Origin: JBBSOK01 sp965219125
GTDB lineage: Bacteria > Bacteroidota > Bacteroidia > Flavobacteriales > Flavobacteriaceae
NCBI GenBank assembly: GCA_965219125.1
Contig: CBDCMO010000002.1
Span: 2,046,001 to 2,110,000 of the forward strand
Length of the DNA stretch: 64,000 nucleotides
Direction: 5' to 3'
Shown here: positions 1-9,767 of the stretch, piece by piece
Position numbering within the stretch: the first letter of the stretch is position 1
How the letters are laid out: each line of letters begins with the position of its first letter
The notes under the pieces: model-generated
Told to the model about the DNA's origin: nothing
The model's input: only the letters and a program-made list of their open reading frames with translations
Databases searched by the model: none
Translations under genes and position numbers: made by a program

Positions 1-98
1 GTAAAATATGACTTTTATGGCAAAATCATTTTCCATACAAAAGTAGGAAAATATACTACTTAAAAAAGCTCAGTTTTAAAAGGATGAATAAAAATTAT

Positions 99-126
99 AA
101 CCCTCGCAAAAATTTTCACGAGGGTT
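99..126 (-). terminator. Rho-independent terminator of the protease gene
   Basis: An 8-bp perfect stem (AACCCTCG / CGAGGGTT) lies just after the stop codon of the minus-strand protease gene and is followed on that strand by a T-rich tail. Bases 1-98 hold no gene I can support. Confidence 0.7.
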
Positions 127-148
127 AATACAATTATTAAAACAAAAT

Positions 149-2022
149 CTATTCTTTAATTACAGTTTTCATAATTATCTCGCCATCTTTAAAAGTAGTT
201 CTAACAAAATAAATTCCTGTTGGATAACTGCTTATGTCAAATTGTGCGTTATTGGCATTTTCTATACTTACATTTCCTTTATTGTAAATATTACCAAATT
301 CGTTTAGTACTTCCCATCTTGCAATTGCTTTGTTGCTTTCCAGATTTATATATCCATTAGTGGGGTTGGGGTATATCTCTAACAGTTCATTTTCTACCTG
401 CAAAGGTTTAGTATAATCTATATAATGACTTGAGCTCACTGATATTTCTTGACTATCTAAGCCTTTACCAGAATCACAACCTTCAACATACGCTCTAAAA
501 CTTGAACCTGGCTTTGCATTGAATCCAGGTTTCAGTATTACTTCCTTTCCTCCATGATAATCTCCTGAAGTGCCAGTTTGAAATTGGTTTAAAGCTTGAA
601 CGGTATGGGAAGCATATTTTTCATCATAATTTCCATTATTAACGTTTCCAGTAACTAACCTATAAACTTGACAGTCGCAATTTCCTAAACATGAACCAAT
701 TCTATCTCTAATTACATTGCCAGGCTGTAACCCAAATCCTAGGCTAAAATTAACTCCTGTAGAATTTAAATGGCAGTAACTCATAATTGTACCTCCATAA
801 GTTGGAATAATAGGATTGTTATTATTAAAACATGGTTCAGGTGAACCTTGACTTGGATTAATATAATAATAGAGATTACCGCAATCATCAATCTGAGTAT
901 AATTTCCATTCCATGCACAATCATGTGTATGACTAGACCCAAAAATATGTCCAAACTCGTGAGTAACAACATTAATCGTCCAACTATAATTTGGCAATTG
1001 ATTATAAGTTGAATATATACCAGAAACACCTAATCGATCTGATGCAGGATAAGGATAACATATTTTATCTAACCAGCCCTACCCCCTCCAACGTTTCTGA
1101 AAGTTAATAATTGACCTGCATTACTAGAAGCTGGCATTGTATTATGTGTTCTAAATTGGGAAAGAAGGCCTGCGGTATTAGACGCGGTATATGGGTCTGG
1201 CTGATTCCAAATAGCTAGATAATCTATAGTTGTATTAATCCCCTCATTAAAAAATAACAAAGCAACTTGATTGAACATTCCTACAATATAATTTTCTACT
1301 GCTGAAACACTCCCTAGGGACTGGAAAATATCATATTCCGTTTCAAAATAGATTTTTACACAGGCTTCATTCAATGATCTCGTTGCCAATTCTTTCGAAA
1401 AAAGCACTTCTGGATCATATTCTTTGTAATTTGAAGGATCAACATTTGTTTCGCAAACAAATTCTTTTTTATTTTTAAGATTGGTGTCTTTGTAAAATAC
1501 ATATTGGTTATTTCCTATCCTTGATTTCTCAAAATTGAAATTTCCAGTTCTATTTGATACTATTCCCATGACATCATCTTCAAAAAAGCTAATAGCAACT
1601 AAGCTGTATGGGTCATTGCGAATTATACCTCGATAATGTTTAGCCTTCATATTATTACTATTGTTTTCAATTCTTCCATCACTTGTTTGTGTGATAAAAT
1701 CATTTAGACCGAAGATTTCAATCAGATCCATTACTATTTCCTCATTTCCTAAGTCTAATCTAATAGATATATTTTCAGAATTATACATTCTTCTAATAGA
1801 TTCAAAATTATAGTTGAAAATATAAACTTCACTTGGATCAATAAACTCATTATCAATAGCTTTATCATTTGTTTTTAAGAATATATCGTCACTTATTCTG
1901 AATTTTATACCTTTATCCTTTGTTTTAAGGATTTCATTATAGATACGGTTGCCGGATTGTGCTAGAATAACATCCGTAAAAAATAATAATGTCAAGAAAA
2001 TTAATAAGATATTTTTTTTCAT
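149..2022 (-). pseudogene. Frameshifted reprolysin-like zinc metalloprotease with T9SS type A sorting domain
   Basis: Secreted protease carried in two frames. The N-terminal part (1069-2022, 317 codons) starts with a signal peptide (MKKNILLIFLTLLFF) and a propeptide-like region and ends abruptly after NVGGG. The downstream frame (149 to about 1080) continues with GWLDKICYPYP and the zinc-binding motif HEFGHIFGSSH (961-929), then a linker and a C-terminal T9SS type A domain (LEIYPNPTNGYINLES ... IIMKTVIKE). The two halves join exactly if one G is restored in the GGG run at 1077-1079 (minus strand), giving NVGGGRGWLDK. This suggests a single-base deletion, either real or a sequencing error. Family knowledge: M12B-like zincins use HExxHxxGxxH, and the T9SS exports and anchors such proteins. 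It is the second gene of an operon; its ATG overlaps the stop of the upstream gene (ATGA). Confidence 0.8.
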
Positions 2023-2770
2023 TTCTCTAGGTTTTTGGTCGGCACATTATCCTTTTTTAATAAAGACTCTAAATGATTTATCTTTTTTTTATGCTCGATT
2101 ACATATAAAGTCAACTCTTCAACTTTTTGCAGCAAAAGATTGGTCATCTCTTTTAACATTAAACCATTTTCCTGAATTTCTTGTGCTGATGGAATTTCTG
2201 GCAAGTGGTTATTTGCTTTTGTAAAGGCTTCTACTTCTTCTAAAGTTGGCATTTTGTATTCTGGCTTCAACAAAGATTCTCCATTATAATATTTTTGAAA
2301 AACATAATCTGCAGGAATATTTAAATCAACCTTAACTTCTTTTGCATGGATGCTACCATTAACAGTTAGTTTTTGGTCTGGATTATTCGTGCCAATTCCA
2401 ACATTTCCATTTTTATTTAGCACTAGAATACTAACAGGGTTAAAAGTTGGATTACTTGAAATCCCAAAACTAAACCTTCCATTGGCTCTATCAAGTCTAA
2501 TTTCCGATGAATATTCTGTTGGACTAAGATTGAAGAATGTTGTAGGTTCATAGCCAAAACCGATGACCGAATGCCCGCCGTCTGCAAATATGATATTCGT
2601 GCCAACATGTAATAAATTGAAGGGATTTGTATTACCAATACCAACAAAGCCGTTACGATAAATATCATCATTAGTTGTCGTACTACCTTGCCATTGTCCA
2701 GTAGGACCTAAATTCTGTGCAACCATTGGCAAGCAAGTTAAAACTGTGAATAAAAAAATAATTTTTGCAT
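2019..2770 (-). CDS. Tail-fibre-like secreted coiled-coil protein (start region frame-broken)
   Basis: About 245-residue protein of a common Bacteroidetes type often annotated as tail fibre or cell-wall anchor protein. It has two NGFVGIGNTNP / GNVGIGTNNP beta-repeat motifs, a conserved stretch (LTVNGSIHAKEVKV, then PADYVFQKYY, LEEVEAFTKANNHLPEIPSA) and a C-terminal coiled coil (MLKEMTNLLLQKVEELTLYVIEHKKKINHLESLL). In the present sequence the frame has no ATG before the Met at codon 3 of a TTG-initiated ORF (2732). An ATG at 2770 would give an ideal signal peptide (MQKIIFLFTVLTCLPMVAQ) if one A were added to the A5 run at 2762-2766. It overlaps the protease gene by four bases, so the two are probably co-expressed. 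The function is unknown; no phage genes surround it. Confidence 0.65.
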
Positions 2771-2964
2771 AATTTCTGTTTTTAGATTAAAAGCATTATT
2801 TGTTAGACTAAAGTAGTAAAAAAAATTCGTATTACTAAATAAATGTTAATTATTTTTTTTTCAATAAATTTTCAGTATTTAATTCGTACACTGTCCTGTA
2901 TTTGGAGGTTGTAATTCCTTAAAAATCCATTACTTTCTATATCTATATACTAATAGATATTCCC

Positions 2965-2972
2965 TACTTTTG
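2965..2972 (+). promoter_or_regulatory. Putative -7 box (TACTTTTG) of the polysaccharide cluster
   Basis: Matches the Bacteroidetes TAnnTTTG element 17 bases before the ATG of the bi-domain oxidoreductase. No clear TTG at the -33 position is visible. Confidence 0.4.
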
Positions 2973-2989
2973 CACCAAAATTCGCAATA

Positions 2990-5131
2990 ATGAAGCAAGT
3001 AATCCAAAACTTTAAAACTGGGGAATTATATGTAGATGAAGTGCCAAACCCTTCCATTTCAGAAAATATGGTGCTGGTAGAAAATAAATTTTCCCTAATA
3101 AGTGCTGGAACAGAGCGAGGCACCGTAAAGGTTGGAAAAGCAAGTTTAATTGGTAAAGCCAAACAACGCCCAGATCTTGTAGCGCAAGTGCTTCAAAATA
3201 TAAAAAAGGAAGGTTTAAAAGCAACGATTGATAAAGTTAAAACCAAACTTGATTCCTTAAAGGCATTAGGATATTCTACTTCTGGCGTTGTTGCAGCATC
3301 AATGGACACCAATAGTAAATTTAAGCCGGGCGACCGTGTTGCTTGCGCTGGGCAAGATTACGCTTCGCACGCTGAGGTTGTTGCTATTCCGCAGAATCTT
3401 GTGGTTAAAATCCCCGATAACGTTTCTTTTGAAGAAGCAAGTTTTACAACTTTGGGAGCAATTGCTTTGCAAGGCGTTCGACAAGCAGAGCCACGATTGG
3501 GCGATAAAGTTTGCGTAATCGGTCTTGGACTTTTAGGACAATTAACCGTTCAATTACTAAAAGCAAATGGCTGCCGTGTTTTTGGAGTCGATCTTTCAAA
3601 AAATTTGATAGATTTAGCAATACAAAGTGGCGCAGATGTCGCAATGTTGCGTGGCGATTCAAATCTAAATACTGCAATAGATAATTTTACCGACGGTCAC
3701 GGATTTGACAGCGTGATTATTACTGCTGCCGCGCCAAGTAACGACCCAATAGAACTTTCTGCAGTAATAAGCCGTAAAAAGGGAAAGGTGATTGTAGTAG
3801 GCGCCGTAAAAATGGACATTCCGCGCGATCCAGATTTTTATAGAAAGGAGTTGGAATTAAAAATGTCTTGTTCCTACGGTCCGGGAAGATATGATAATGC
3901 TTATGAAGAAGACGGCCACGATTACCCTTTTGCCTACGTTCGTTATACTGAACAGCGCAATATGGAAACCTTTTTAGATTTAATTTCACAAGGAACTGTA
4001 AAGCTTAAAGATTTAATTACGCATACATTCGATATTACTGAAGCTGAAAAAGCTTACGATATCGTGCTAGGTAAAGTTGAAGAACCACACATCGGTATTT
4101 TATTGGCCTATCCTGAAAGTGAAACCAAGAAAACCTCCATGGTTTCAGTTGGTTCTAATGCTGTGTCAAGTATAAATATCGGCTTTATTGGCGCTGGAAG
4201 TTTTGCGCAAAGCTATTTGATTCCGTATACTAAAAAAGAAGGCGCATCGCTCGATACAGTTGTTACTACCAAAGGAATTACGGCAAAAAATGTTGCCACC
4301 AAATTCGATTTTAATAATGCATCTTCCGAAGCACAAGACGTAATTAAAAATGATAAAATAAATACGGTTTTCATTGCAACACCACATAACAGTCACGCTT
4401 CGTATACAATTGAAGCACTGAAAGCGGGAAAAAATGTGTTTGTTGAAAAACCTTTGGCAATGCGTTATGATGAATTGGAGGAGGTGAAGAAAGCTTATCA
4501 AGAAAGCAATCAAAAATTAATGGTTGGTTTTAACCGAAGATTTTCCCCAATTGCTGAAAAAATAAAGTCTGAATTTAAAGGGAACGGCGAGCCAAAAGTT
4601 GTAAACATTCGCGTAAACGCCGGTTTTCTTCCAAAAGATCATTGGACGCAGCACAAGGAAATTGGCGGCGGACGTATTATTGGCGAAATGTGCCATTTTA
4701 TTGATTTAATGCAATATTTCACAGATGCAAAACCGGTGAAAGTTTACGCTGCTTCAATAAAAACCGACAATCAAAAATTGACTTCAGAAGATAATATTTC
4801 AATCACAGTTTCCTTCAGCGATGGTTCTATTGGTAATCTTCTATATTTAGGAAATGGCGACAAATCGCTTCCAAAGGAATTAATTGAAGTTTTTAGTGGT
4901 GGAAAAGTAGGAAGAATTCATGACTTTAGAAGTGGGGATTTCCATAACGGCAACAAACAAACGAAACTAAAACTAGACGGCAAAGGCCACAAACAAGAAG
5001 TTGAAGCTTTCTTGAAATCCTTAAAAGAAAATAAAGAAGCGCCAATTCCTTTTGAATCTATTTATTTAACAACTATTACTACGTTTAAAGTTCTAGATTC
5101 TTTGGCAACTGGTTTGCCGCAGGATATTTAA
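2990..5131 (+). CDS. Bi-domain oxidoreductase: zinc-type alcohol dehydrogenase fused to Gfo/Idh/MocA dehydrogenase
   Basis: 713-residue fusion. Residues 1 to about 380 are a medium-chain (zinc-type) dehydrogenase with a GroES-like part and a Rossmann motif (VIGLGLLGQLTVQLL). Residues from about 393 are a Gfo/Idh/MocA oxidoreductase with a second Rossmann motif (IGFIGAGSFAQ) and the family motif EKPLAMRYDE. Family knowledge: such fusions sit in surface polysaccharide loci of Bacteroidetes and are thought to oxidise or epimerise a nucleotide sugar or glycan residue; the exact substrate is not known. First gene of the cluster, 20 bases before the next gene. The ATG fits the promoter box upstream. 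Confidence 0.85.
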   Translation: MKQVIQNFKTGELYVDEVPNPSISENMVLVENKFSLISAGTERGTVKVGKASLIGKAKQRPDLVAQVLQNIKKEGLKATIDKVKTKLDSLKALGYSTSGVVAASMDTNSKFKPGDRVACAGQDYASHAEVVAIPQNLVVKIPDNVSFEEASFTTLGAIALQGVRQAEPRLGDKVCVIGLGLLGQLTVQLLKANGCRVFGVDLSKNLIDLAIQSGADVAMLRGDSNLNTAIDNFTDGHGFDSVIITAAAPSNDPIELSAVISRKKGKVIVVGAVKMDIPRDPDFYRKELELKMSCSYGPGRYDNAYEEDGHDYPFAYVRYTEQRNMETFLDLISQGTVKLKDLITHTFDITEAEKAYDIVLGKVEEPHIGILLAYPESETKKTSMVSVGSNAVSSINIGFIGAGSFAQSYLIPYTKKEGASLDTVVTTKGITAKNVATKFDFNNASSEAQDVIKNDKINTVFIATPHNSHASYTIEALKAGKNVFVEKPLAMRYDELEEVKKAYQESNQKLMVGFNRRFSPIAEKIKSEFKGNGEPKVVNIRVNAGFLPKDHWTQHKEIGGGRIIGEMCHFIDLMQYFTDAKPVKVYAASIKTDNQKLTSEDNISITVSFSDGSIGNLLYLGNGDKSLPKELIEVFSGGKVGRIHDFRSGDFHNGNKQTKLKLDGKGHKQEVEAFLKSLKENKEAPIPFESIYLTTITTFKVLDSLATGLPQDI

Positions 5132-5151
5132 TATAAATTACAAAGTAATAA

Positions 5152-6318
5152 ATGGCCAATATTCAAAAAAGCTTCCAAAAACTTAAAACGTATTGCGAGC
5201 AGGAAGACTTCAAAGGTTGGGATCCGTATGACGGCCTTAACAGTAAGTTTTTTCAAGCCATTCCCGTAATTTCAAAAACACGCTTTTTTAGACTTGCTTG
5301 GATTCAGGTATTTAAACGAAGCCCCCTAAATCTTCGGAAGATTATTGCTGTAAAAAAAGGACATAATTCAAAGGGACTCGGTTTATTTATTACGGGATAT
5401 TGCAATTTATATAAAACAAATCCAAAACCCGAAAACTTAGAAAAAATCATAAAACTTTCCGACCAAGTTATAACAATGCAATCCAAAGGATATTCCGGCG
5501 CTTGTTGGGGTTATAATTTTGATTGGCAGGCGCGCGCTTTCTTTCAACCCAAAGGAATGCCGACTGTTGTAGCAACTACTTTTATTACCGAAGCGTTGCT
5601 CGAAGCTTATAAAATTACCAAAAACGAAACCTATTTGGAAGTGGCAATAAGTGCAACACATTTCATTTTAAAAGATTTGAATAGAACGTATGATGAAAAT
5701 GGAAATTTCTCATTTTCATATTCGCCATTAGATAAAACACAGGTTTTTAATGCTTCATTGCTTGGCGCAAAACTATTGAGTTTGGTTTATGAGTTTACAA
5801 AAGACGAAAATTTACTAATTGAAGCTAAAAAATCAGTTCAATATGCAGTGGATTTTCAACAGGAAAATGGCGCGTGGGCTTACGGGACTTTGCCGTTTCA
5901 TCAATGGATAGATAATTTTCATACCGGATATAATTTGGAATGTATTTATACTTATCAAAAAATTTCTGACGATATTTCCTATTCCAAACATATTGAAAAA
6001 GGGCTTAATTATTATTTAAATACTTTTTTTACAGCGGAAGGAATTTCAAAATATTACAACAATTCAGTATTTCCTATAGATATTCATGCGCCGGCGCAAT
6101 TGGTGGTAACGTTACGTAAATTAGATATTTTTTCTGAAAACAAAGAATTGATTGATCGCGTTTTAAATTGGACAATTGAAAATATGCAATCTGAAAAAGG
6201 ATTTTTTCAATATCAGAAAAATAAATACTTTAATTCAAACATACCTTATATGCGTTGGGCTCAGGCTTGGATGTTTTATGCTTTTTCGTATTATTTTTTA
6301 GAAACTAATGAACGATAG
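5152..6318 (+). CDS. Putative six-hairpin-fold polysaccharide cluster protein
   Basis: 388 residues, no signal peptide and no membrane segment. The pattern of helical repeats with aromatic residues (GACWGYNFDWQARAFF, NGAWAYGTLPFHQWIDNFHTGYNLE, PYMRWAQAWMFYAFSYYFLE) resembles alpha/alpha six-barrel glycan-active proteins such as unsaturated glycuronyl hydrolases and heparinase-related enzymes. Homologues are frequently labelled delta-aminolevulinic acid dehydratase in databases; I see nothing of HemB here. It usually travels with the bi-domain oxidoreductase upstream, which suggests a shared step in glycan synthesis or modification. It overlaps the following gene by 11 bases. The biochemical activity is inferred only. 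Confidence 0.55.
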   Translation: MANIQKSFQKLKTYCEQEDFKGWDPYDGLNSKFFQAIPVISKTRFFRLAWIQVFKRSPLNLRKIIAVKKGHNSKGLGLFITGYCNLYKTNPKPENLEKIIKLSDQVITMQSKGYSGACWGYNFDWQARAFFQPKGMPTVVATTFITEALLEAYKITKNETYLEVAISATHFILKDLNRTYDENGNFSFSYSPLDKTQVFNASLLGAKLLSLVYEFTKDENLLIEAKKSVQYAVDFQQENGAWAYGTLPFHQWIDNFHTGYNLECIYTYQKISDDISYSKHIEKGLNYYLNTFFTAEGISKYYNNSVFPIDIHAPAQLVVTLRKLDIFSENKELIDRVLNWTIENMQSEKGFFQYQKNKYFNSNIPYMRWAQAWMFYAFSYYFLETNER

Positions 6319-7048
6319 AATCCAAATATTAAACACAAAGATAGACAACCTGTCCATGCAGGAAACTCTTGCTTTGGTGGAAGAAAAAATAAAAACCGGA
6401 GAACAATTGCATCACGTAGTAGTAAATGCTGGGAAAATCGTGGCAATGCAAAAGGATCTAGAACTGCGTAGCAGTGTAGAGCAATCACACATTATAAATG
6501 CTGATGGACAAGCGGTGGTTTGGGCTTCTAAATTTTTGGGCAAACCTCTTAAAGAACGCGTTGCAGGAATAGATTTTATGGCTAATCTTGTTGAATTGGC
6601 TCATAAAAATAAATATAAGATTTTCCTTTTCGGCGCAAAGGAAGAAGTGGTAAAAACGGTTGTTGAAAAATACTCCGAAATCTACAGTCCCGAAATTATT
6701 GCGGGGTATCGAAACGGCTATTTCAGCCCTTCCGAAGAAAAAGAAATAGCCCAACAGATTGCTAATAGCGGAACACAAATGCTTTTTGTTGCAATTACTT
6801 CACCTATAAAAGAGAACTTTTTGTACCGTAACCGTGAAATTCTTAAAAACGTAAATCTAATTATGGGAGTAGGCGGCAGTTTTGACGTGGTTGCTGGCAA
6901 AACCAAACGTGCTCCGTTATGGATGCAAGATGCGGGCTTAGAGTGGTTTTATAGATTTGCGCAAGAACCAAAACGTATGTGGAAACGCTATCTTGTTGGC
7001 AACAGCAAATTTATTTGGTTGGTAATGAAAGAAAAATTTCGAAAATAA
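6308..7048 (+). CDS. WecG/TagA/CpsF family glycosyltransferase
   Basis: 246 residues, matching the usual family length. Diagnostic stretches are VVNAGKIVAMQ, IINADGQAVVWASKFLG and KERVAGIDFMANLVELA, then GYRNGYFSPSEEKEIAQQI and the C-terminal APLWMQDAGLEWFYRFAQEPKRMWKRY. Family knowledge: GT26 enzymes transfer a sugar (ManNAc, ManNAcA or glucose) to a lipid-linked acceptor on the cytoplasmic membrane face during enterobacterial common antigen, teichoic acid or capsule synthesis. Its start lies inside the upstream gene, indicating translational coupling. The donor sugar here cannot be told from sequence. Confidence 0.9.
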   Translation: MNDRIQILNTKIDNLSMQETLALVEEKIKTGEQLHHVVVNAGKIVAMQKDLELRSSVEQSHIINADGQAVVWASKFLGKPLKERVAGIDFMANLVELAHKNKYKIFLFGAKEEVVKTVVEKYSEIYSPEIIAGYRNGYFSPSEEKEIAQQIANSGTQMLFVAITSPIKENFLYRNREILKNVNLIMGVGGSFDVVAGKTKRAPLWMQDAGLEWFYRFAQEPKRMWKRYLVGNSKFIWLVMKEKFRK

Positions 7049-7138
7049 ATTGTGAGCGGTACTTAGTGTGCTGAATTTCTGGAAATTTAGAGTAAAGTTT
7101 TTTATCTTTCCAATTTTTTAAACAGCCTTAAAATAGCA

Positions 7139-8377
7139 ATGAGAATAATTCTAGCCGCCATATATCCCTTTGCTTTTCTGCTATTATACCTCATTATTCC
7201 TTTTGACAATTACATCCGCGTACTTCCAAATATTTTATTGGCAATATTGGTTATTGCCTTTCCTTTTGCAGTAACGAAAGAAGATTTCAAAAAACTTATA
7301 AATCCATCATTTTTGGTATTTTTACTTTTGTTTTTTTTCCTTTTACTAAATTCAACAATAGTTGGTCGAATTGGGGAAGATTGGAAGGTAATAAGCAAAG
7401 TTGGCGTTGCGGTTGGCTTAGTGCTACTTTATACTCCTATTTCAAACACTAAACCATCTGCAGGAAAAACAGGTAAAATTGAAACGGCGATCATCTTTTC
7501 GGCTTTAGCGGCCATTCTTTTTTCAATTTATAATTTTGTGCTTATTGCAGATGCCACGGGCAACTTTGCTTTGGGAGAATCTCCGCAAGTTGTTGAAGCT
7601 TTGTTGACAGACCGACTTTATTTAGGTATCTTGAGCTTGTTGAGTATTATGGTTTCATACCGTGCAATTTCCCCAAAATTTAATCCTAATAACAACTATT
7701 ATCTTTCTAATATTGCAATTAATGTAGTATTTATAGTGCTTATAGCCTCGAAAGTTGCATTGGTTATTTTATTTTTATTACTCTTGTTGAGGATTTTTTA
7801 TGCCATCAAAAAAAAGTTTAAGTTCGTATTTTTAGGCATAGTTTTCTTAGTGATCGTTTGTGGTTATTTTCTATTAAAATCAAACGTAAATTCTCAAGCT
7901 ACAAATGTTTCAAGCAATAAGTTTACAGAGGTTTTTCAAAAATCGAACACGTGGGAAGTGCGTGCCTTGGTTTGGCAATGTTTTGACAATATCATAAAAA
8001 CAGATGACTTTACGGTCTTTGGTATTGGTTTCGTAAAAACCAAAGACCGTTTGGCAGATTGTTATGCTTCCAATATTTTAAATGTGGAAAAGAGAGAAAT
8101 GTTTGTTTCCGAGCGTTTCAACACACACAATCAATTTTTTGACTTTTACCTAAGCGCCGGGTTTCTAGCATTATTGCTTTTCTGCCTATTTATAATTGTA
8201 AGTTTCATATATCTCAGAAAAAATTACTATACAATGTCAATGTTGAGCATTCTTGTTCTTTATTGTTTAATCGAAAATGTCTTTCATCGGCAGATGGGGG
8301 CATATTATATTGGTTTTATTTTATTAATGTTACTTAGCGGCAATACAGTTGCCGAAAACAACAATTTAAAAAAATGA
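7139..8377 (+). CDS. O-antigen ligase/polymerase-like membrane protein (Wzy-type)
   Basis: 412 residues dominated by hydrophobic segments, roughly ten transmembrane helices (for example FAFLLLYLIIPF, FLVFLLLFFFLLL, AINVVFIVLIASKVALVILFL). There is a large loop between the later helices (about residues 250-330) containing NTWEVRALVWQCFDNI and FNTHNQFFDFYLSAGFLALL, the layout of the Wzy_C/O-antigen ligase family. In a locus with a flippase-independent priming transferase and a WecG-type enzyme it is best read as the repeat-unit polymerase or the ligase; sequence alone does not separate these. It lies 90 bases after the preceding gene. Confidence 0.75.
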   Translation: MRIILAAIYPFAFLLLYLIIPFDNYIRVLPNILLAILVIAFPFAVTKEDFKKLINPSFLVFLLLFFFLLLNSTIVGRIGEDWKVISKVGVAVGLVLLYTPISNTKPSAGKTGKIETAIIFSALAAILFSIYNFVLIADATGNFALGESPQVVEALLTDRLYLGILSLLSIMVSYRAISPKFNPNNNYYLSNIAINVVFIVLIASKVALVILFLLLLLRIFYAIKKKFKFVFLGIVFLVIVCGYFLLKSNVNSQATNVSSNKFTEVFQKSNTWEVRALVWQCFDNIIKTDDFTVFGIGFVKTKDRLADCYASNILNVEKREMFVSERFNTHNQFFDFYLSAGFLALLLFCLFIIVSFIYLRKNYYTMSMLSILVLYCLIENVFHRQMGAYYIGFILLMLLSGNTVAENNNLKK

Positions 8378-8450
8378 CGAATGAGAGTTGCAAATTGTAT
8401 TTTTGAAATTTAATAATTTATTACGATAAAGGCCTTTGCGGGCACAAAAT

Positions 8451-9764
8451 ATGAAAATAGCAGTAATTGGAACCGGATATGTTGGCCTTGTAACAGGCAC
8501 ATGCTTGGCAGAAACCGGTAATGAGGTAATATGTGTGGATATTGATGCAGTAAAAGTAAAAAAGATGAAAGAGGGTATCGTGCCAATTTATGAGCCGCAT
8601 CTTGACGTACTTTTTGAACGTAATATTGAAGCTAACAGATTAAAATTTACAACTTCTTTACAGGAAGGATTGGATCATGGAGATATTATTTTCCTTGCAC
8701 TTCCAACGCCTGAAGATGAAGATGGTAGCGCCGATCTTTCCTATATTCTAGATGTTTCGGATGATATTGGCAAGAAAATAAAAAGCTATAAAGTAATTGT
8801 AGATAAAAGTACGGTGCCAGTTGGTACTTCGGAAAAAGTTCAAAAAACCATCGCAAAAAATGCTGGCTGTGAATTTGATGTAGTTTCAAATCCTGAATTT
8901 TTAAGGGAAGGTTTTGCGGTAGACGATTTTTTAAAACCCGAACGTATCGTAGTTGGTTCCAGTAGCGAAAGGGCTACATCACTTATGCAAAAATTATATA
9001 GCCCGTTTGTTCGCTCCGGCAATCCCATACTTATTATGGACGAAAAAAGCGCCGAACTTACAAAATACGCGGCAAATTCATTTCTTGCCACCAAGATTAC
9101 TTTTATGAACGAAATTGCCAATTATTGCGAAAAAGTTGGTGCAGATGTAGATATGGTGCGCATTGGTATGGGCACAGATAGCCGTATTGGCAAGCGTTTC
9201 CTTTTCCCCGGAATCGGTTATGGCGGTTCTTGCTTTCCAAAAGATGTAAAAGCCCTTCAAAAAGCTGGAAAAGATGAAAACTATAATTTCAAGATTCTAA
9301 ATTCAGTTATTGAAGTAAACGCTGAACAGAAAACAATTCTCTTGCCGAAAATTGAAAGTTATTTTAAAAATGAATTAGGAGGAAAAACGATTGCTGTTTG
9401 GGGATTGGCTTTCAAACCCGAAACAGATGATATACGCGAAGCGCCGGCAATTGATATGATGAACGCTCTGCTTAAAAAAGGTGTAAAGTTGAATGTATTT
9501 GACCCAGAAGCCATGCCGAATATTGAGAAGCAATTTGGTGATAAGCTTACGTATTCTAAGTCTATGTATAATGCTTTAGAAGGAGCAGACGCGGTTTTAA
9601 TCTGCACAGAATGGAGCATTTTTAGAACGCCGGATTATTCAAGATTGAAAGAAATGCTAAAAAATAAAGTGGTTTTTGACGGTAGAAATTTATATGATTT
9701 AAGAGATATGGAAAGTGAAGGATTTACCTATTTTTCAATAGGTAGAAGAGATGTAATATCATAA
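8451..9764 (+). CDS. ugd: UDP-glucose 6-dehydrogenase
   Basis: 437 residues from the ATG at 8451. I preferred this start to a TTG at 8436 because the conserved N-terminus MKIAVIGTGYVGLVTG begins here. NAD-binding motif at residues 6-13; catalytic cysteine 261 in GYGGSCFPKDV; the substrate loop NPEFLREG and KYAANSFLATKI are present. It oxidises UDP-glucose twice with NAD to UDP-glucuronate in the cytoplasm. The decarboxylase gene follows after three bases, so the pair should turn UDP-glucose into UDP-xylose for the polysaccharide. Members of this family can also act on GDP-mannose or UDP-ManNAc; the adjacent decarboxylase favours UDP-glucose. Confidence 0.88.
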   Translation: MKIAVIGTGYVGLVTGTCLAETGNEVICVDIDAVKVKKMKEGIVPIYEPHLDVLFERNIEANRLKFTTSLQEGLDHGDIIFLALPTPEDEDGSADLSYILDVSDDIGKKIKSYKVIVDKSTVPVGTSEKVQKTIAKNAGCEFDVVSNPEFLREGFAVDDFLKPERIVVGSSSERATSLMQKLYSPFVRSGNPILIMDEKSAELTKYAANSFLATKITFMNEIANYCEKVGADVDMVRIGMGTDSRIGKRFLFPGIGYGGSCFPKDVKALQKAGKDENYNFKILNSVIEVNAEQKTILLPKIESYFKNELGGKTIAVWGLAFKPETDDIREAPAIDMMNALLKKGVKLNVFDPEAMPNIEKQFGDKLTYSKSMYNALEGADAVLICTEWSIFRTPDYSRLKEMLKNKVVFDGRNLYDLRDMESEGFTYFSIGRRDVIS

Positions 9765-9767
9765 ATA

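Noticed and set aside
1069..1100. Programmed frameshift in the protease gene
   Set aside because: There is no slippery heptamer or stimulatory hairpin as in the IS3 element, and other T9SS proteases of this kind are single-frame.
2019..2770. Prophage tail fibre
   Set aside because: No other phage genes lie near; such proteins are chromosomal secreted proteins in Flavobacteriaceae.
5152..6318. Delta-aminolevulinic acid dehydratase (HemB)
   Set aside because: Homologues often bear this name, but the sequence lacks the HemB lysine and zinc/magnesium motifs and lies in a polysaccharide cluster.
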